DNA from: CAYNQN01 sp964530525 | Lineage (GTDB): Bacteria > Actinomycetota > Acidimicrobiia > Acidimicrobiales > Acidimicrobilacustridaceae | Assembly (NCBI GenBank): GCA_964530525.1 | Contig: CAZHBH010000035.1 | Coordinates: forward strand, 1 to 23,797 | Reading direction: 5' to 3' | DNA length: 23,797 bases | Shown: positions 13,105 to 21,241 of the stretch, piece by piece | How the letters are laid out: every line of letters begins with the position of its first letter | Numbering within the stretch: position 1 is the first letter of the stretch | Translations under genes and position numbers: made by a program | The notes under the pieces: model-generated | The model's input: only the letters and a program-made list of their open reading frames with translations | Told to the model about the DNA's origin: nothing | Database searches by the model: none

Positions 13105-16079
13105 GACCCCTCCTCGGAGCATCCGATGTCGGAGAGCCGGACGATGGTTTCCAGCAGGGCCAACCCCCACGTGCCATAGCGCTCGGTCAGCCGGGCGAAG
13201 CGGGCTGGATGGTCGAGGTCGACCGAGCGAGCCGGGTCGATCTCCACTCGCACGCCGTCGACCTGGGCGGTGAAAGGAGATCCAGTGTCGGCGACGGGGG
13301 GGAGGAGCGGCCGGGCGTGGCCGTGGTGGGAGGCCACGAGGTGGTGGACGAGCTCCCCGTCGATCCCGTCGCCGGGCGAGAGGTGGGCGGCCGCCTGTGC
13401 CGAGCCCACTTCGTGGCGGTAGCCACGGGGCAGGCCTGACCGCTGGTGAGCACGTCTGTACGCCGATCGGTCCCCAGGGTCCATGCCCGACTTGGCCAGG
13501 GGTTCTTCTGCCAATAGCGACGCCCGCGCGTTGCTCTCGTCCCCCGCGTGCAGCATCACCTGGAAGCGCGGATCCCACTTTCCGACGTCGTGCCAGGTGG
13601 CGGCCCTCACCGCTGCCTCGGTGATCTCGGGTGGAAGATCGAGGTTCCCTCCCATCTCACTCACCCGCTTGCCCACCGCGGCTAGGTGCTGATCGAGCGG
13701 CACGGGCTGGCCGGACGCAGACGAGCTGGCGGCGCCTCCGTCGGCGCCGTAGCCCAGCACCATGGCTTGGCTCTCGACGGAGGGATCCACCTCGATCCTG
13801 ATCGTCACGGCGTAGCGCCATGGCGCGAACCGCTCCGGCAGGGCCGATGTGTGCAGCGCCCTCACGGTCTTGGCGTTAGGAATCCGCTCAGGGCCTACCG
13901 CTTCCCGGAATCGAGCGTAGAGGTCGGCGAGGTCCTCATCGAGCGACTCACGATCGATCGATTCCTCAAGGTCCTCGGCGAGGTCTCGCAGATCCGCCGA
14001 CAGATCGGGAAGCACTTCTTCCGGCATTCCGGCGAGGAACGATGGCAGGGTGCGGGGGTCGAGGCGGAGGGTGAAGTCGCCACCGGGGCGAATGGCCAGC
14101 TCGGCGACGTCGGGCACCGCCATGGTGGAGCGCGGTGCCCAGCCCTCGTGATCGCACCCGCCCACCGATGAGGGGAGGATGACGATGTCTCCAGGGCGGA
14201 GCCGTGAGGGTGCTGCAGCAAGGGGGATCAGTTGGCCCTCTCCTGGCCCGCGCCACACCAGGCAGTAGCTCTCGGTGAGGTGCCTCGGTGGGAGGGGGTT
14301 GGCTGGAGAGGGCGTGGCTTCTGGCGCAACCCCGGGGACGTCGGCGACCTCCTCCGCGCTCGCACCCAATCCCTGCATCCATCGACGAACCCGGTTGAGG
14401 GGGATGGCGAGCTGCTCGCCAGTAACGGGGGGGAGGGCGTCCACGGCATCCTGCCAACCTTGCCCGGGCTCCTCGTCGTCCACGTCGCGCTCGGCGGGCT
14501 CGATGGGGGGGAGATCCGCCCGCCACACGAGATGGACGTCGTCGTTGAGCGCCCCGAGGCCGTGGAGGAACGGCGCTGGATCGGCGATGGGCTTTCCCAA
14601 CGAGGTGGCTGCCCAGTCGCGGATCTGGGCCCGGAACAGCGTCGGGGCCGGGGACGTGGGGGCCAAGAGTGAGCCCAAGTTGGGGTGCGCCGAGATCAGG
14701 TCGCGCAACGTCGCGGGGCACACGTCGATACCAGGACCGACGTCGGGGAGGCCTCGACCGTCGGCGATGGCGGGCGGGTCGAGGTCGGCCAGCCAATGCC
14801 AGGTGAGATCGCGGGCGGGGCCATAGAGGCCTTGTGGGAGATCGTGGTGGACCACGTAGCAGCGGGTGTCCCGAAGGTCTCCTAGACGGTTCAGTCGCCC
14901 CAATCGTTGGGTCAAGGCATCGATCGGGGCGGATTCGGTAACCAAGACGTCCAGATCGATGTTCGCACCGACCTCCACCGTCTGCGTGGCCACCAAGATC
15001 GTTGGCCGAGATCCGTCTCGATCGCGTCCGACGCCAACGGCTGGCCACACCTGGTCCCTGATCCGCTCTCCATCGAGACCTCGGACCCTTCCGGTGAGCA
15101 GGGCCACGTCGATGGTGGAGAGGTCGACCTTCGCCCGGATCTCCTCTGCCACCTGGCGAGCAACCTGGACCGTGTTGCAGATCACGCCAACAGCGCGCCG
15201 ATCTGTGTCGTCGGTCGTGACAGCTTCCGTGGCCAGCTGCGCCAGCACCGGGGAGATGTCTCGCTTCCCGGACACAGCGACCGTGTGAAGGCGCTTGGCG
15301 GCGTAGAGGCGCTTTCCTGCTTCACCATCGCGATGTGCTTCTGGCTTCATTTGGAACGTCGACCGCGCATCGCCAACGGGAGGTGTCGCCGACATCGTCA
15401 GGATCAGCGGCCGGGCGAAGGCAATCTCCCCGGACTCCAGCTCTGCTGCACGATTCACGGTCTCGACGAGGGGCCCCGCCAGGTGAGCCTCGTCGATGAT
15501 CATCAAGCTGTCCGTCCCCACCAGCGCTGCGTCGATGGGCCGCAGGTTGGGGCCGACTCCGTATCCCTGGAACAGAAAGCGGCTGCCGAGTTGGTCTACG
15601 GTCCCAACGACCACTGCGGCACGGTCGGGCCGATCGAGCCAGCGCCACGACCATGTGACACCTCCCCGCATCCTGGCCGCTACCAGCGGAGGGCCGTCAT
15701 CCTCTCGGGGTGGCTCTTGGTTCTTCGGAGTGCACAGCAAGCGGAGACCGTCGGCGACCGCCTCCAGAGCGCTTTGCGCCGGCGCTGTGGCGAGGAGGTC
15801 GGCCAGGTGGTTGGCGTGCTCGAAGGCCTCGTCGACCACCACCCTACGGTCGATCACGAAGAAGGTCCGCCGCCTCCCGGGGAGCTGATCACCCACACCG
15901 TGGACGCCAGCGACGTACACCGCGATGTCGATGAGAGCGGTCTTGCCCAGGCCGGTCGGTACGTCGACGGCGGATGGCCACCCGTGCTCGACGACCTCGA
16001 GCGCCAGGTCTTTCTGCCAATGGAAGGGCTTCACGCCGTGGACAGCTCGGAAGAAGTCAACGAACTCCACCTCGTTCAT
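13101..16079 (-). CDS. cas3: Cas3 helicase-nuclease, type I-G with C-terminal HD domain
   Basis: Cas3 unwinds and degrades DNA marked by the Cascade complex. The 992-residue protein has the helicase first: Walker A PTGLGKT (41-47), DEAH (196-199), SAT (230-232) and motif VI QRLGRLNR (391-398). The HD nuclease is last: His830-Asp831 in WHDVGKWDPRF, His889 in YRHEVGSA, His918-His919 in VASHHGH and the closing Asp984 in VRLSD. HD placed after the helicase is the reverse of most type I Cas3 proteins and is typical of type I-G. A low-complexity acidic stretch (about 690-730) links the parts. ATG at 16079 overlaps the csb2 stop by four bases, and its own stop overlaps the csb3 start. All motifs look intact. 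Confidence 0.96.
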   Translation of the reverse strand: MNEVEFVDFFRAVHGVKPFHWQKDLALEVVEHGWPSAVDVPTGLGKTALIDIAVYVAGVHGVGDQLPGRRRTFFVIDRRVVVDEAFEHANHLADLLATAPAQSALEAVADGLRLLCTPKNQEPPREDDGPPLVAARMRGGVTWSWRWLDRPDRAAVVVGTVDQLGSRFLFQGYGVGPNLRPIDAALVGTDSLMIIDEAHLAGPLVETVNRAAELESGEIAFARPLILTMSATPPVGDARSTFQMKPEAHRDGEAGKRLYAAKRLHTVAVSGKRDISPVLAQLATEAVTTDDTDRRAVGVICNTVQVARQVAEEIRAKVDLSTIDVALLTGRVRGLDGERIRDQVWPAVGVGRDRDGSRPTILVATQTVEVGANIDLDVLVTESAPIDALTQRLGRLNRLGDLRDTRCYVVHHDLPQGLYGPARDLTWHWLADLDPPAIADGRGLPDVGPGIDVCPATLRDLISAHPNLGSLLAPTSPAPTLFRAQIRDWAATSLGKPIADPAPFLHGLGALNDDVHLVWRADLPPIEPAERDVDDEEPGQGWQDAVDALPPVTGEQLAIPLNRVRRWMQGLGASAEEVADVPGVAPEATPSPANPLPPRHLTESYCLVWRGPGEGQLIPLAAAPSRLRPGDIVILPSSVGGCDHEGWAPRSTMAVPDVAELAIRPGGDFTLRLDPRTLPSFLAGMPEEVLPDLSADLRDLAEDLEESIDRESLDEDLADLYARFREAVGPERIPNAKTVRALHTSALPERFAPWRYAVTIRIEVDPSVESQAMVLGYGADGGAASSSASGQPVPLDQHLAAVGKRVSEMGGNLDLPPEITEAAVRAATWHDVGKWDPRFQVMLHAGDESNARASLLAEEPLAKSGMDPGDRSAYRRAHQRSGLPRGYRHEVGSAQAAAHLSPGDGIDGELVHHLVASHHGHARPLLPPVADTGSPFTAQVDGVRVEIDPARSVDLDHPARFARLTERYGTWGLALLETIVRLSDIGCSEEGS

Positions 16080-17560
16080 GGGGATCCTCCTTCCTTTGCT
16101 CCATCGTCAAGTCCGCCATTACCGGCTTCGCTCGTGGGTGTGGGATCGGGCAGGGGAGCGAACAAGCCGAGTCCGCGGTAGCGCATCGACCCCGCCAACA
16201 CCGGACCGCTGACCTTGGTGGGGAAGCGCACCCAGGCGTGGGTCCAGGGCTTGGTAGGGAGTCCGGCGCGGCGCTGAACCTGGTTGCGTTGGACTCGGAT
16301 CCCCCCGTGAAGGATCGGGGCGCTCTGGGCGTGGACTTCCAAGGGTTCGGGATAGCCCGCTCTGGCCAACGCCTCGCGCACCTGCCGTGACGCATCGAGG
16401 TCGTTTGGCCGGCTGTGGCGGTCGAGGACGACCGGGGTGGCGGTGGCCCACCATTGGGCAGGCCCGACCCAACGCGACGGTCGGAGACCCCACGCACCAC
16501 CACCTGAGAGCCTCGGATCGAGGTCGAACCTCCCCATCGGGCCCATCGCTAGGTGGTCCAGCCCAAGGTCTCGTGGCGGACAGAGGTAGCGGTACAGGGC
16601 GGCGGAGGTGGCGTCGTCGTCGGGGACAGCGAGCGCCACCCCGAGGAGGCGCCCATCGGCGTGGGGGTTGCGATCCGTGAAGCGGATCCCTTCGACCCCG
16701 GGAAGGGTCGTCGGCACTCCTACGTTCGGGAGGCCGAGGTAGGCGACGTGGACCTGGCCTGACGGACCGTGACCCGAGATCGGATCGGGGACGGGATCGG
16801 GGATCAAGGCCATTGTGGCGTCGCGCAGGCGCTCGGCCACGGTCCTCACGTGGGACCCGTGCAGGGCGCTGGCGGTGAAGGCGAACGGCAGCACGTCGGT
16901 GAACGGCCCAGAGATCACGGTCTCGACATCGGTGGCCTCAGGTCGTCGAGCCCGGTAGCCCACCCACCGGCTCTCCTCCCACGCCAGCGTTCCGCTGTCG
17001 TGGGCGACGTCGAGGCGGTCGCAATAGCCCGGGTACGGGGCTCGCAGGTCGATCTTGCTCTCGCGCAGCGGTACCGGCTCGTAGACGACGAGGTCGTCGC
17101 TCGCCGCTGGTGCTTCTAGGGAGAAGCTGACCTCGGCGCTACTGGTGGACCTGCCGATGTAGGGGACCCGCCACGCCAGTGCCTGGAGAGCAGAGAGGGT
17201 TGCGGGATCTGGAGTCGCCTCAGGCCAGACCAGCGAGAACCGATCGGATGCAGGCATCAGTCGCGGTTTGATCCGGATCGCTGCCTCGCGCGCCGGCAGG
17301 GTGGGCCCACCCTTTCCGATGGTGTTCCCCATCAGGTACTGATCGTGAGCGGATTGGTCGATGGCGTCGGGAGCGTGCACCTCTGGTGGTGGCTGGTTCT
17401 CGAGCCAGCGTAGGGCGGCCCACTCGGCCTCATCGGGGCTGCTGCCGACCAGGGCGCAGAAGGCGCGCGCTGGGTGTGGTGGCCATTCGGGCTGGCGGGG
17501 ATCGTCAACAGCTCCGGCGTCGTAGGTGCCTGATCGGAGCCGCACATGGACGGCAAGCAC
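16076..17560 (-). CDS. csb2: Csb2, Cas5-Cas6 fusion of type I-G Cascade (GSU0054 family)
   Basis: Csb2 combines the Cas5 role (capping the crRNA 5' end) and the Cas6 role (cutting the precursor at each repeat hairpin) in one protein. The 494-residue length fits. The N-terminus MLAVHVRLRSGTYDA followed by WPPHPARAFCALVG matches the RAMP-fold start of this family. Near the C-terminus, GPVLAGSMRYRGLGLFAPL has the glycine-rich loop typical of Cas6-like RAMPs. The likely substrate is the 36-nt repeat of the adjacent array, whose 8-bp stem is a suitable Cas6 target. The start is GTG at 17560, one base after the csb1 stop, and the stop overlaps cas3 (ATGA). The catalytic histidine cannot be assigned from sequence alone. 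Confidence 0.9.
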   Translation of the reverse strand: MLAVHVRLRSGTYDAGAVDDPRQPEWPPHPARAFCALVGSSPDEAEWAALRWLENQPPPEVHAPDAIDQSAHDQYLMGNTIGKGGPTLPAREAAIRIKPRLMPASDRFSLVWPEATPDPATLSALQALAWRVPYIGRSTSSAEVSFSLEAPAASDDLVVYEPVPLRESKIDLRAPYPGYCDRLDVAHDSGTLAWEESRWVGYRARRPEATDVETVISGPFTDVLPFAFTASALHGSHVRTVAERLRDATMALIPDPVPDPISGHGPSGQVHVAYLGLPNVGVPTTLPGVEGIRFTDRNPHADGRLLGVALAVPDDDATSAALYRYLCPPRDLGLDHLAMGPMGRFDLDPRLSGGGAWGLRPSRWVGPAQWWATATPVVLDRHSRPNDLDASRQVREALARAGYPEPLEVHAQSAPILHGGIRVQRNQVQRRAGLPTKPWTHAWVRFPTKVSGPVLAGSMRYRGLGLFAPLPDPTPTSEAGNGGLDDGAKEGGSP

Positions 17561-17561
17561 G

Positions 17562-18716
17562 TCAACCCTCGCTGGGTACAGCAGCCAGGAAGCTGTGCTC
17601 TATGGCCTTGCGCAGGCCGTCGGTCGGCACGATCTCATGGGTCGTGGTATCCATGGCCAAGCCAGCCCCTGCAGCCCGCTCGACAGCATGGGTGAACAAA
17701 TCGAGAGCCTGATCGACCGACAATGAGAGGGATTCCACCTCTCCCCCCCGGCGTTCCCAGACGAGCTCTGCGGATCGAGTGGTCAGCTCGCATCCTGAGC
17801 GGAAGACGACGCCAGCCCGATCGAAGGCGAGCCGATCGGAGGCTAGGGCAAGCGCGGCGAGAGCAGCTCGACCGGCGTCTTGGGCTTCGGCACTGACATC
17901 GGGGAATCGCAGCCGGTGCAGGCTGGCGAAGCTGAGGAAGCCCACCCGTCGCACCTCTTCGACGGTCACACCACCGGGCTGGTCGTCTCTCGAGAGAGCG
18001 TTGCCGTGACCGATCTCGGACAGCCGCCCGCCCTTCACCTTCTTGTCGCCACCGACCACGAAGTCCCACTCGCCGTCGTTACCCATCGCCACCGCCCCGG
18101 TCAGGTTCAACGGGTCGAGTCGACCACCGCGTTGGGTGGCAGAGATCTCACCGATGCCGATCACCTCGGAGCGGTATGCGCGAGCGAACTTCGGCTGGCG
18201 GCCCTTGCGATGTGAGTTCCACGCGCCCAAGATCAGGGACACCGGGTCGTGTCGGTAGAGGGCACTGGCATTGTCGGGGGTGGCCGTCCGGAGGGCTCTG
18301 CCCACGTCGGTCTTGTCGAACTTCTCGCCGTCGATGGTGGAGTCCCTGAGGTATGCGTCGGCGTACCGGTGTGGGAAGTCCAGGGAGGTGAGCCGGAGCG
18401 GCCAGTCGCCGGCCTGCATCCGCAGCTCGAAGAGCGGCAGGGAGATCCGTCTCGCATCGCGGGCATCGAGCAACGCCTCCTCCAGGCGGTTGGCCTGCGA
18501 CTGGTAGGAGTCGATGAGGACTGTGTCGACAGGCTCGTCGCGGCCGACGTGTCGGCGGGAACGCACGTAGCCTCCCCGGTAGGTCGGAGGCATTACCCGG
18601 GCTCCTGGCCCGCCCGACGGATCGTACGCTGTCGTGAACCTCACGCCAGCGTCATCAGACTCCAGGCGCACTGCTTCGAGCACTCGTCCATAGAGATCGT
18701 TGATTCCCTTGGCCAT
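17562..18716 (-). CDS. csb1: Csb1, Cas7-family backbone protein of type I-G Cascade (GSU0053 family)
   Basis: Csb1 is the Cas7-like RAMP protein that polymerises along the crRNA to form the backbone of the interference complex. The 384-residue product shows family segments LIDSYQSQANRLEEAL (about 67-82), LTSLDFPHRYADAYLRD and LILGAWNSHRKGRQPKFARAYRSEVIGIGE. ATG at 18716 has a strong AAGGGGG Shine-Dalgarno 6 bases upstream, the best in the operon, suiting the most abundant subunit. It is the first gene of the six-gene operon. A weak -10-like TAACGT lies about 30 bases upstream. Codon use is like the neighbouring chromosomal genes, so transfer, if any, came from a similar high-GC host. Confidence 0.95.
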   Translation of the reverse strand: MAKGINDLYGRVLEAVRLESDDAGVRFTTAYDPSGGPGARVMPPTYRGGYVRSRRHVGRDEPVDTVLIDSYQSQANRLEEALLDARDARRISLPLFELRMQAGDWPLRLTSLDFPHRYADAYLRDSTIDGEKFDKTDVGRALRTATPDNASALYRHDPVSLILGAWNSHRKGRQPKFARAYRSEVIGIGEISATQRGGRLDPLNLTGAVAMGNDGEWDFVVGGDKKVKGGRLSEIGHGNALSRDDQPGGVTVEEVRRVGFLSFASLHRLRFPDVSAEAQDAGRAALAALALASDRLAFDRAGVVFRSGCELTTRSAELVWERRGGEVESLSLSVDQALDLFTHAVERAAGAGLAMDTTTHEIVPTDGLRKAIEHSFLAAVPSEG

Positions 18717-18745
18717 CTCGTTCCCCCTTCGTCAGTCGTCGCCGT

Positions 18746-18751
18746 ACGTTA
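18746..18751 (-). promoter_or_regulatory. Possible -10 box of the cas operon
   Basis: TAACGT on the minus strand (18751-18746) fits TANNNT and would give an mRNA with a short 5' leader carrying the csb1 ribosome binding site. No good -35 is seen at 17-18 bases, so the operon may depend on an activator or on another start. Confidence 0.3.
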
Positions 18752-18790
18752 CGCACGGGGTATGACAGGAAGCATCTGAGCGTTGCTGAT

Positions 18791-18961
18791 TCACCATTGC
18801 TCGAAGGGGTCGCCTTTGTGGCTCTTCTCCTGGACCTTGGCCGATTCCTCGGGCTCCGGTGCAAATGCGCGCGGTCTGCCTCGACAGGGCCGCCTGGTAG
18901 GTCGGGGGGCGCTGGTAGCGTGCGACGGGTGAGGGGTAGCTGCCGGCGAATCGACGCCCAT
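18791..18961 (-). CDS. Possible 56-residue small protein upstream of the cas operon
   Basis: An open frame from ATG at 18961 to TGA at 18791-18793 encodes 56 residues. The N-terminal half is rich in Pro, Arg and Ser. The C-terminal half is hydrophilic and protein-like, ending EKSHKGDPFEQW. It lies between csb1 and purN, reads in the same direction as the cas operon and ends 74 bases before csb1. The only ribosome-binding hint is an AGG directly before the ATG. I do not recognise a family. It could be a genuine small gene, the C-terminal remnant of a gene displaced by the island, or chance. Confidence 0.22.
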   Translation of the reverse strand: MGVDSPAATPHPSHATSAPRPTRRPCRGRPRAFAPEPEESAKVQEKSHKGDPFEQW

Positions 18962-18990
18962 CCTGGCCACAGCAAACCCTGGGAGCTGGG

Positions 18991-19575
18991 GTGATGCGGG
19001 TCGCGGTGCTGGCTTCGGGCAGCGGCACCATCCTCGATGCGATCCTCACCGAGGGCATCCCGGTGGAGCTCGTGGTGGTCGACAGGCCGTGCACAGCCAC
19101 CGAGGTCGCCTCCCGCCACCAGGTGAGCGCCGAGCTGGTCCTCCGCCAGAGCTTCGACGACAGCTTCGACCGCGACACCTACACCGCCGAGCTGGTGGAC
19201 CTGCTCGACAAGCACGACATCGAGCTCGTCGTCATGGCCGGCTACGGCACCATCCTTGGCCGGGCCATCTTCGACGCCTACGCAGGCCGCATCGTGAACA
19301 CCCATCCTGCCCTGCTGCCCGCCTTCAAGGGGTGGCACGCCGTGCAGGCGGCCCTCGAGGCAGGGGTGGAGGTCACCGGGTGCACCGTCCACGTCGCCAC
19401 AGCGGAGGTGGACGAGGGCCCGATCCTCGCCCAGGAGACGGTCCGGATCTTTCCCGGCGACACCACCGAGACGCTCCACGAGCGGATCAAGGAGGTGGAG
19501 CGTCCCCTGTACGTTCGGACGATCAAGAAGATCCTCGAGAGGGGATCCGTGGAGATAGGAGACCTTGCCGAGTGA
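18991..19575 (+). CDS. purN: Phosphoribosylglycinamide formyltransferase
   Basis: PurN transfers the formyl group of 10-formyl-THF to glycinamide ribonucleotide, the third step of purine synthesis. The 194-residue length is typical. The substrate phosphate loop is ASGSGTILDAI (9-18), where most homologues have SGNGSN. The catalytic trio is complete: Asn103 and His105 in NTHPALLP and Asp141 in the TVHVATAEVDEGPIL segment. The GTG at 18991 and the adjacent ATG at 18994 are both usable; a GGGAG at 18981-18985 precedes them. It is followed closely by purH and starts the purine/folate block on the plus strand, divergent from the cas operon. Confidence 0.95.
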   Translation: MMRVAVLASGSGTILDAILTEGIPVELVVVDRPCTATEVASRHQVSAELVLRQSFDDSFDRDTYTAELVDLLDKHDIELVVMAGYGTILGRAIFDAYAGRIVNTHPALLPAFKGWHAVQAALEAGVEVTGCTVHVATAEVDEGPILAQETVRIFPGDTTETLHERIKEVERPLYVRTIKKILERGSVEIGDLAE

Positions 19576-19618
19576 TCGCTGCGCCGAGCCCAACCGGACC
19601 GACGAGGCGCGAGCAGCG

Positions 19619-21169
19619 ATGAGGGCGCTCCTGTCGGTCTACGACAAGTCGGGCATCGCGGAGCTCGCAGGTGCCCTCCACGAGCTCGGTGTGGAGCTGG
19701 TCTCCTCGGGCGGGACCGCCAAGGTGGTAGCAGACGCCGGCCTACCGGTGACCGACGTGGCCGACATCACCGGCACACCGGCGATCCTCGGGCACAGGGT
19801 GGTGACGCTGCACCCCAAGGTGCACGGCGGGATCCTCGCCGAGCGCGACGAACCCTCGCACCTCGTCGACATGGACGAGCACGGCATCGAGCCCATCGAC
19901 CTGGTCGTGGTGAACCTCTACCCCTTCTCGTCCGACCCCTCCGTCGAGCTCATCGACATCGGCGGCCCAGCCATGGTGCGCGCCGCAGCGAAGAACCACG
20001 CCCACGTCGGGGTCGTGACCGATCCTTCCCAGTACGAGCTGGTGCTGGCCGACCTGCGAGCCGCGGGGAGCCTCAGCGACGCCACCCGTAGGCACCTGGC
20101 CCTCGAGGCCTTCCGCACCACCGCCGCCTACGACGCCGAGATCGTGCGCTGGCTGGAGGGCGCCGAGACCACCGACGGGGGAGCGGAGCGCGCTGCAGCC
20201 CCAGACACGCCCGACCAGCTCCCCGAGACCCTCTCGGTGACGCTCGAGCGCCGCCAGGTGCTGCGCTACGGCGAGAACCCGCACCAGGTCGGGGCCAGGT
20301 ACGCCACCAGAGGTGCGGCTGGCGCGCGGGCGGGCTGGTGGGAGGGGGCCACCCAGCACGGCGGCAAGGAGATGTCGTACCTCAACGTCTACGACGCGGA
20401 TGCCGCATGGCGCCTCGCCCACTCGCTTGGAGAGGACCCCGCCGCCGTCGTGATCAAGCACGCCAACCCGTGCGGCGTCGCCGTCGCCGACGACATCACC
20501 ACCGCTTACGTGCGGGCCCACGAGTGCGACCCGGTCTCTGCCTTCGGCGGCATCGTCGCGGTGAACCGCCCGGTCACGCCCGACATGGCCGAGGCCCTGG
20601 TCCCGGTGTTCACCGAGGTGCTGATCGCGCCGGGATTCGAGGGCGACGCTTTGATGCGCCTGCTGGAGAAGCGCAACCTGCGCATCTTGGAAGCCGCACC
20701 TCCCGGTCCTGCCGTGCCCGCGCTTCGAGCGATCGACGGCGGCTACCTGGTGCAGACACCAGACGAGGTGACCGTCGACCGATCGGCCTGGCAGGTGGTC
20801 ACCGAGGCCGTGCCGTCCGACGAGCAGTGGAGCGATCTGGAGCTCGCCTGGCGAGTGGTGGCGAAGGTTACGTCGAACGCCATCGTCCTGGTGAAGGACG
20901 GCCAGGCGGTGGGCATCGGGTGCGGCCAGCAGAACCGCCGCGACGCCGGGCGCCTGGCGGGGGAGAAGGCCGCAGGGAGGGCGATCGGTGGTGCGTACGC
21001 CAGCGACGCCTTCTTCCCGTTCCCCGACGGCCTCGACGGCGCCGTGGACGCGGGAGCGGCCGTCGTCATCCAGCCGGGGGGCTCCATCAGGGACGAGGAG
21101 GTCATCGCCGCCGCCGACGAGCGGGGTCTGGCGATGGTCTTCACCGGCGAGCGCCACTTCCGCCACTGA
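19619..21169 (+). CDS. purH: Bifunctional AICAR formyltransferase / IMP cyclohydrolase
   Basis: PurH performs the last two steps to IMP: formylation of AICAR with 10-formyl-THF and ring closure. The product from ATG 19619 has 516 residues, normal for the family. The N-terminal MGS-like cyclohydrolase domain (about 1-150) shows LLSVYDKSGI, VTLHPKVHGGIL, VVNLYPF and IDIGGPAMVRAAAKNH. The transformylase part has YGENPHQ, LNVYDADAAW and Lys280-His281 in IKHANPCG, and the chain ends in the standard VFTGERHFRH. The frame is open from a TTG at 19565 that overlaps purN, but ATG 19619 gives the usual N-terminus. Ribosome binding is weak (GAGG 11 bases upstream), so coupling to purN is likely. Confidence 0.97.
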   Translation: MRALLSVYDKSGIAELAGALHELGVELVSSGGTAKVVADAGLPVTDVADITGTPAILGHRVVTLHPKVHGGILAERDEPSHLVDMDEHGIEPIDLVVVNLYPFSSDPSVELIDIGGPAMVRAAAKNHAHVGVVTDPSQYELVLADLRAAGSLSDATRRHLALEAFRTTAAYDAEIVRWLEGAETTDGGAERAAAPDTPDQLPETLSVTLERRQVLRYGENPHQVGARYATRGAAGARAGWWEGATQHGGKEMSYLNVYDADAAWRLAHSLGEDPAAVVIKHANPCGVAVADDITTAYVRAHECDPVSAFGGIVAVNRPVTPDMAEALVPVFTEVLIAPGFEGDALMRLLEKRNLRILEAAPPGPAVPALRAIDGGYLVQTPDEVTVDRSAWQVVTEAVPSDEQWSDLELAWRVVAKVTSNAIVLVKDGQAVGIGCGQQNRRDAGRLAGEKAAGRAIGGAYASDAFFPFPDGLDGAVDAGAAVVIQPGGSIRDEEVIAAADERGLAMVFTGERHFRH

Positions 21170-21228
21170 CCGGTCTCCTGATCGGTCGAGGGTGCCGGGC
21201 GGTGTCCAGTCGGGAGCGGACGACCCTC

Positions 21229-21234
21229 TAGGTT
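21229..21234 (+). promoter_or_regulatory. Possible -10 box giving leaderless folD mRNA
   Basis: TAGGTT at 21229-21234 fits TANNNT and lies 7 bases before the folD ATG at 21242, the spacing expected for transcription starting on the start codon. No Shine-Dalgarno is visible before folD, which supports a leaderless message. No clear -35 is seen. Confidence 0.4.
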
Positions 21235-21241
21235 GGGCGCC

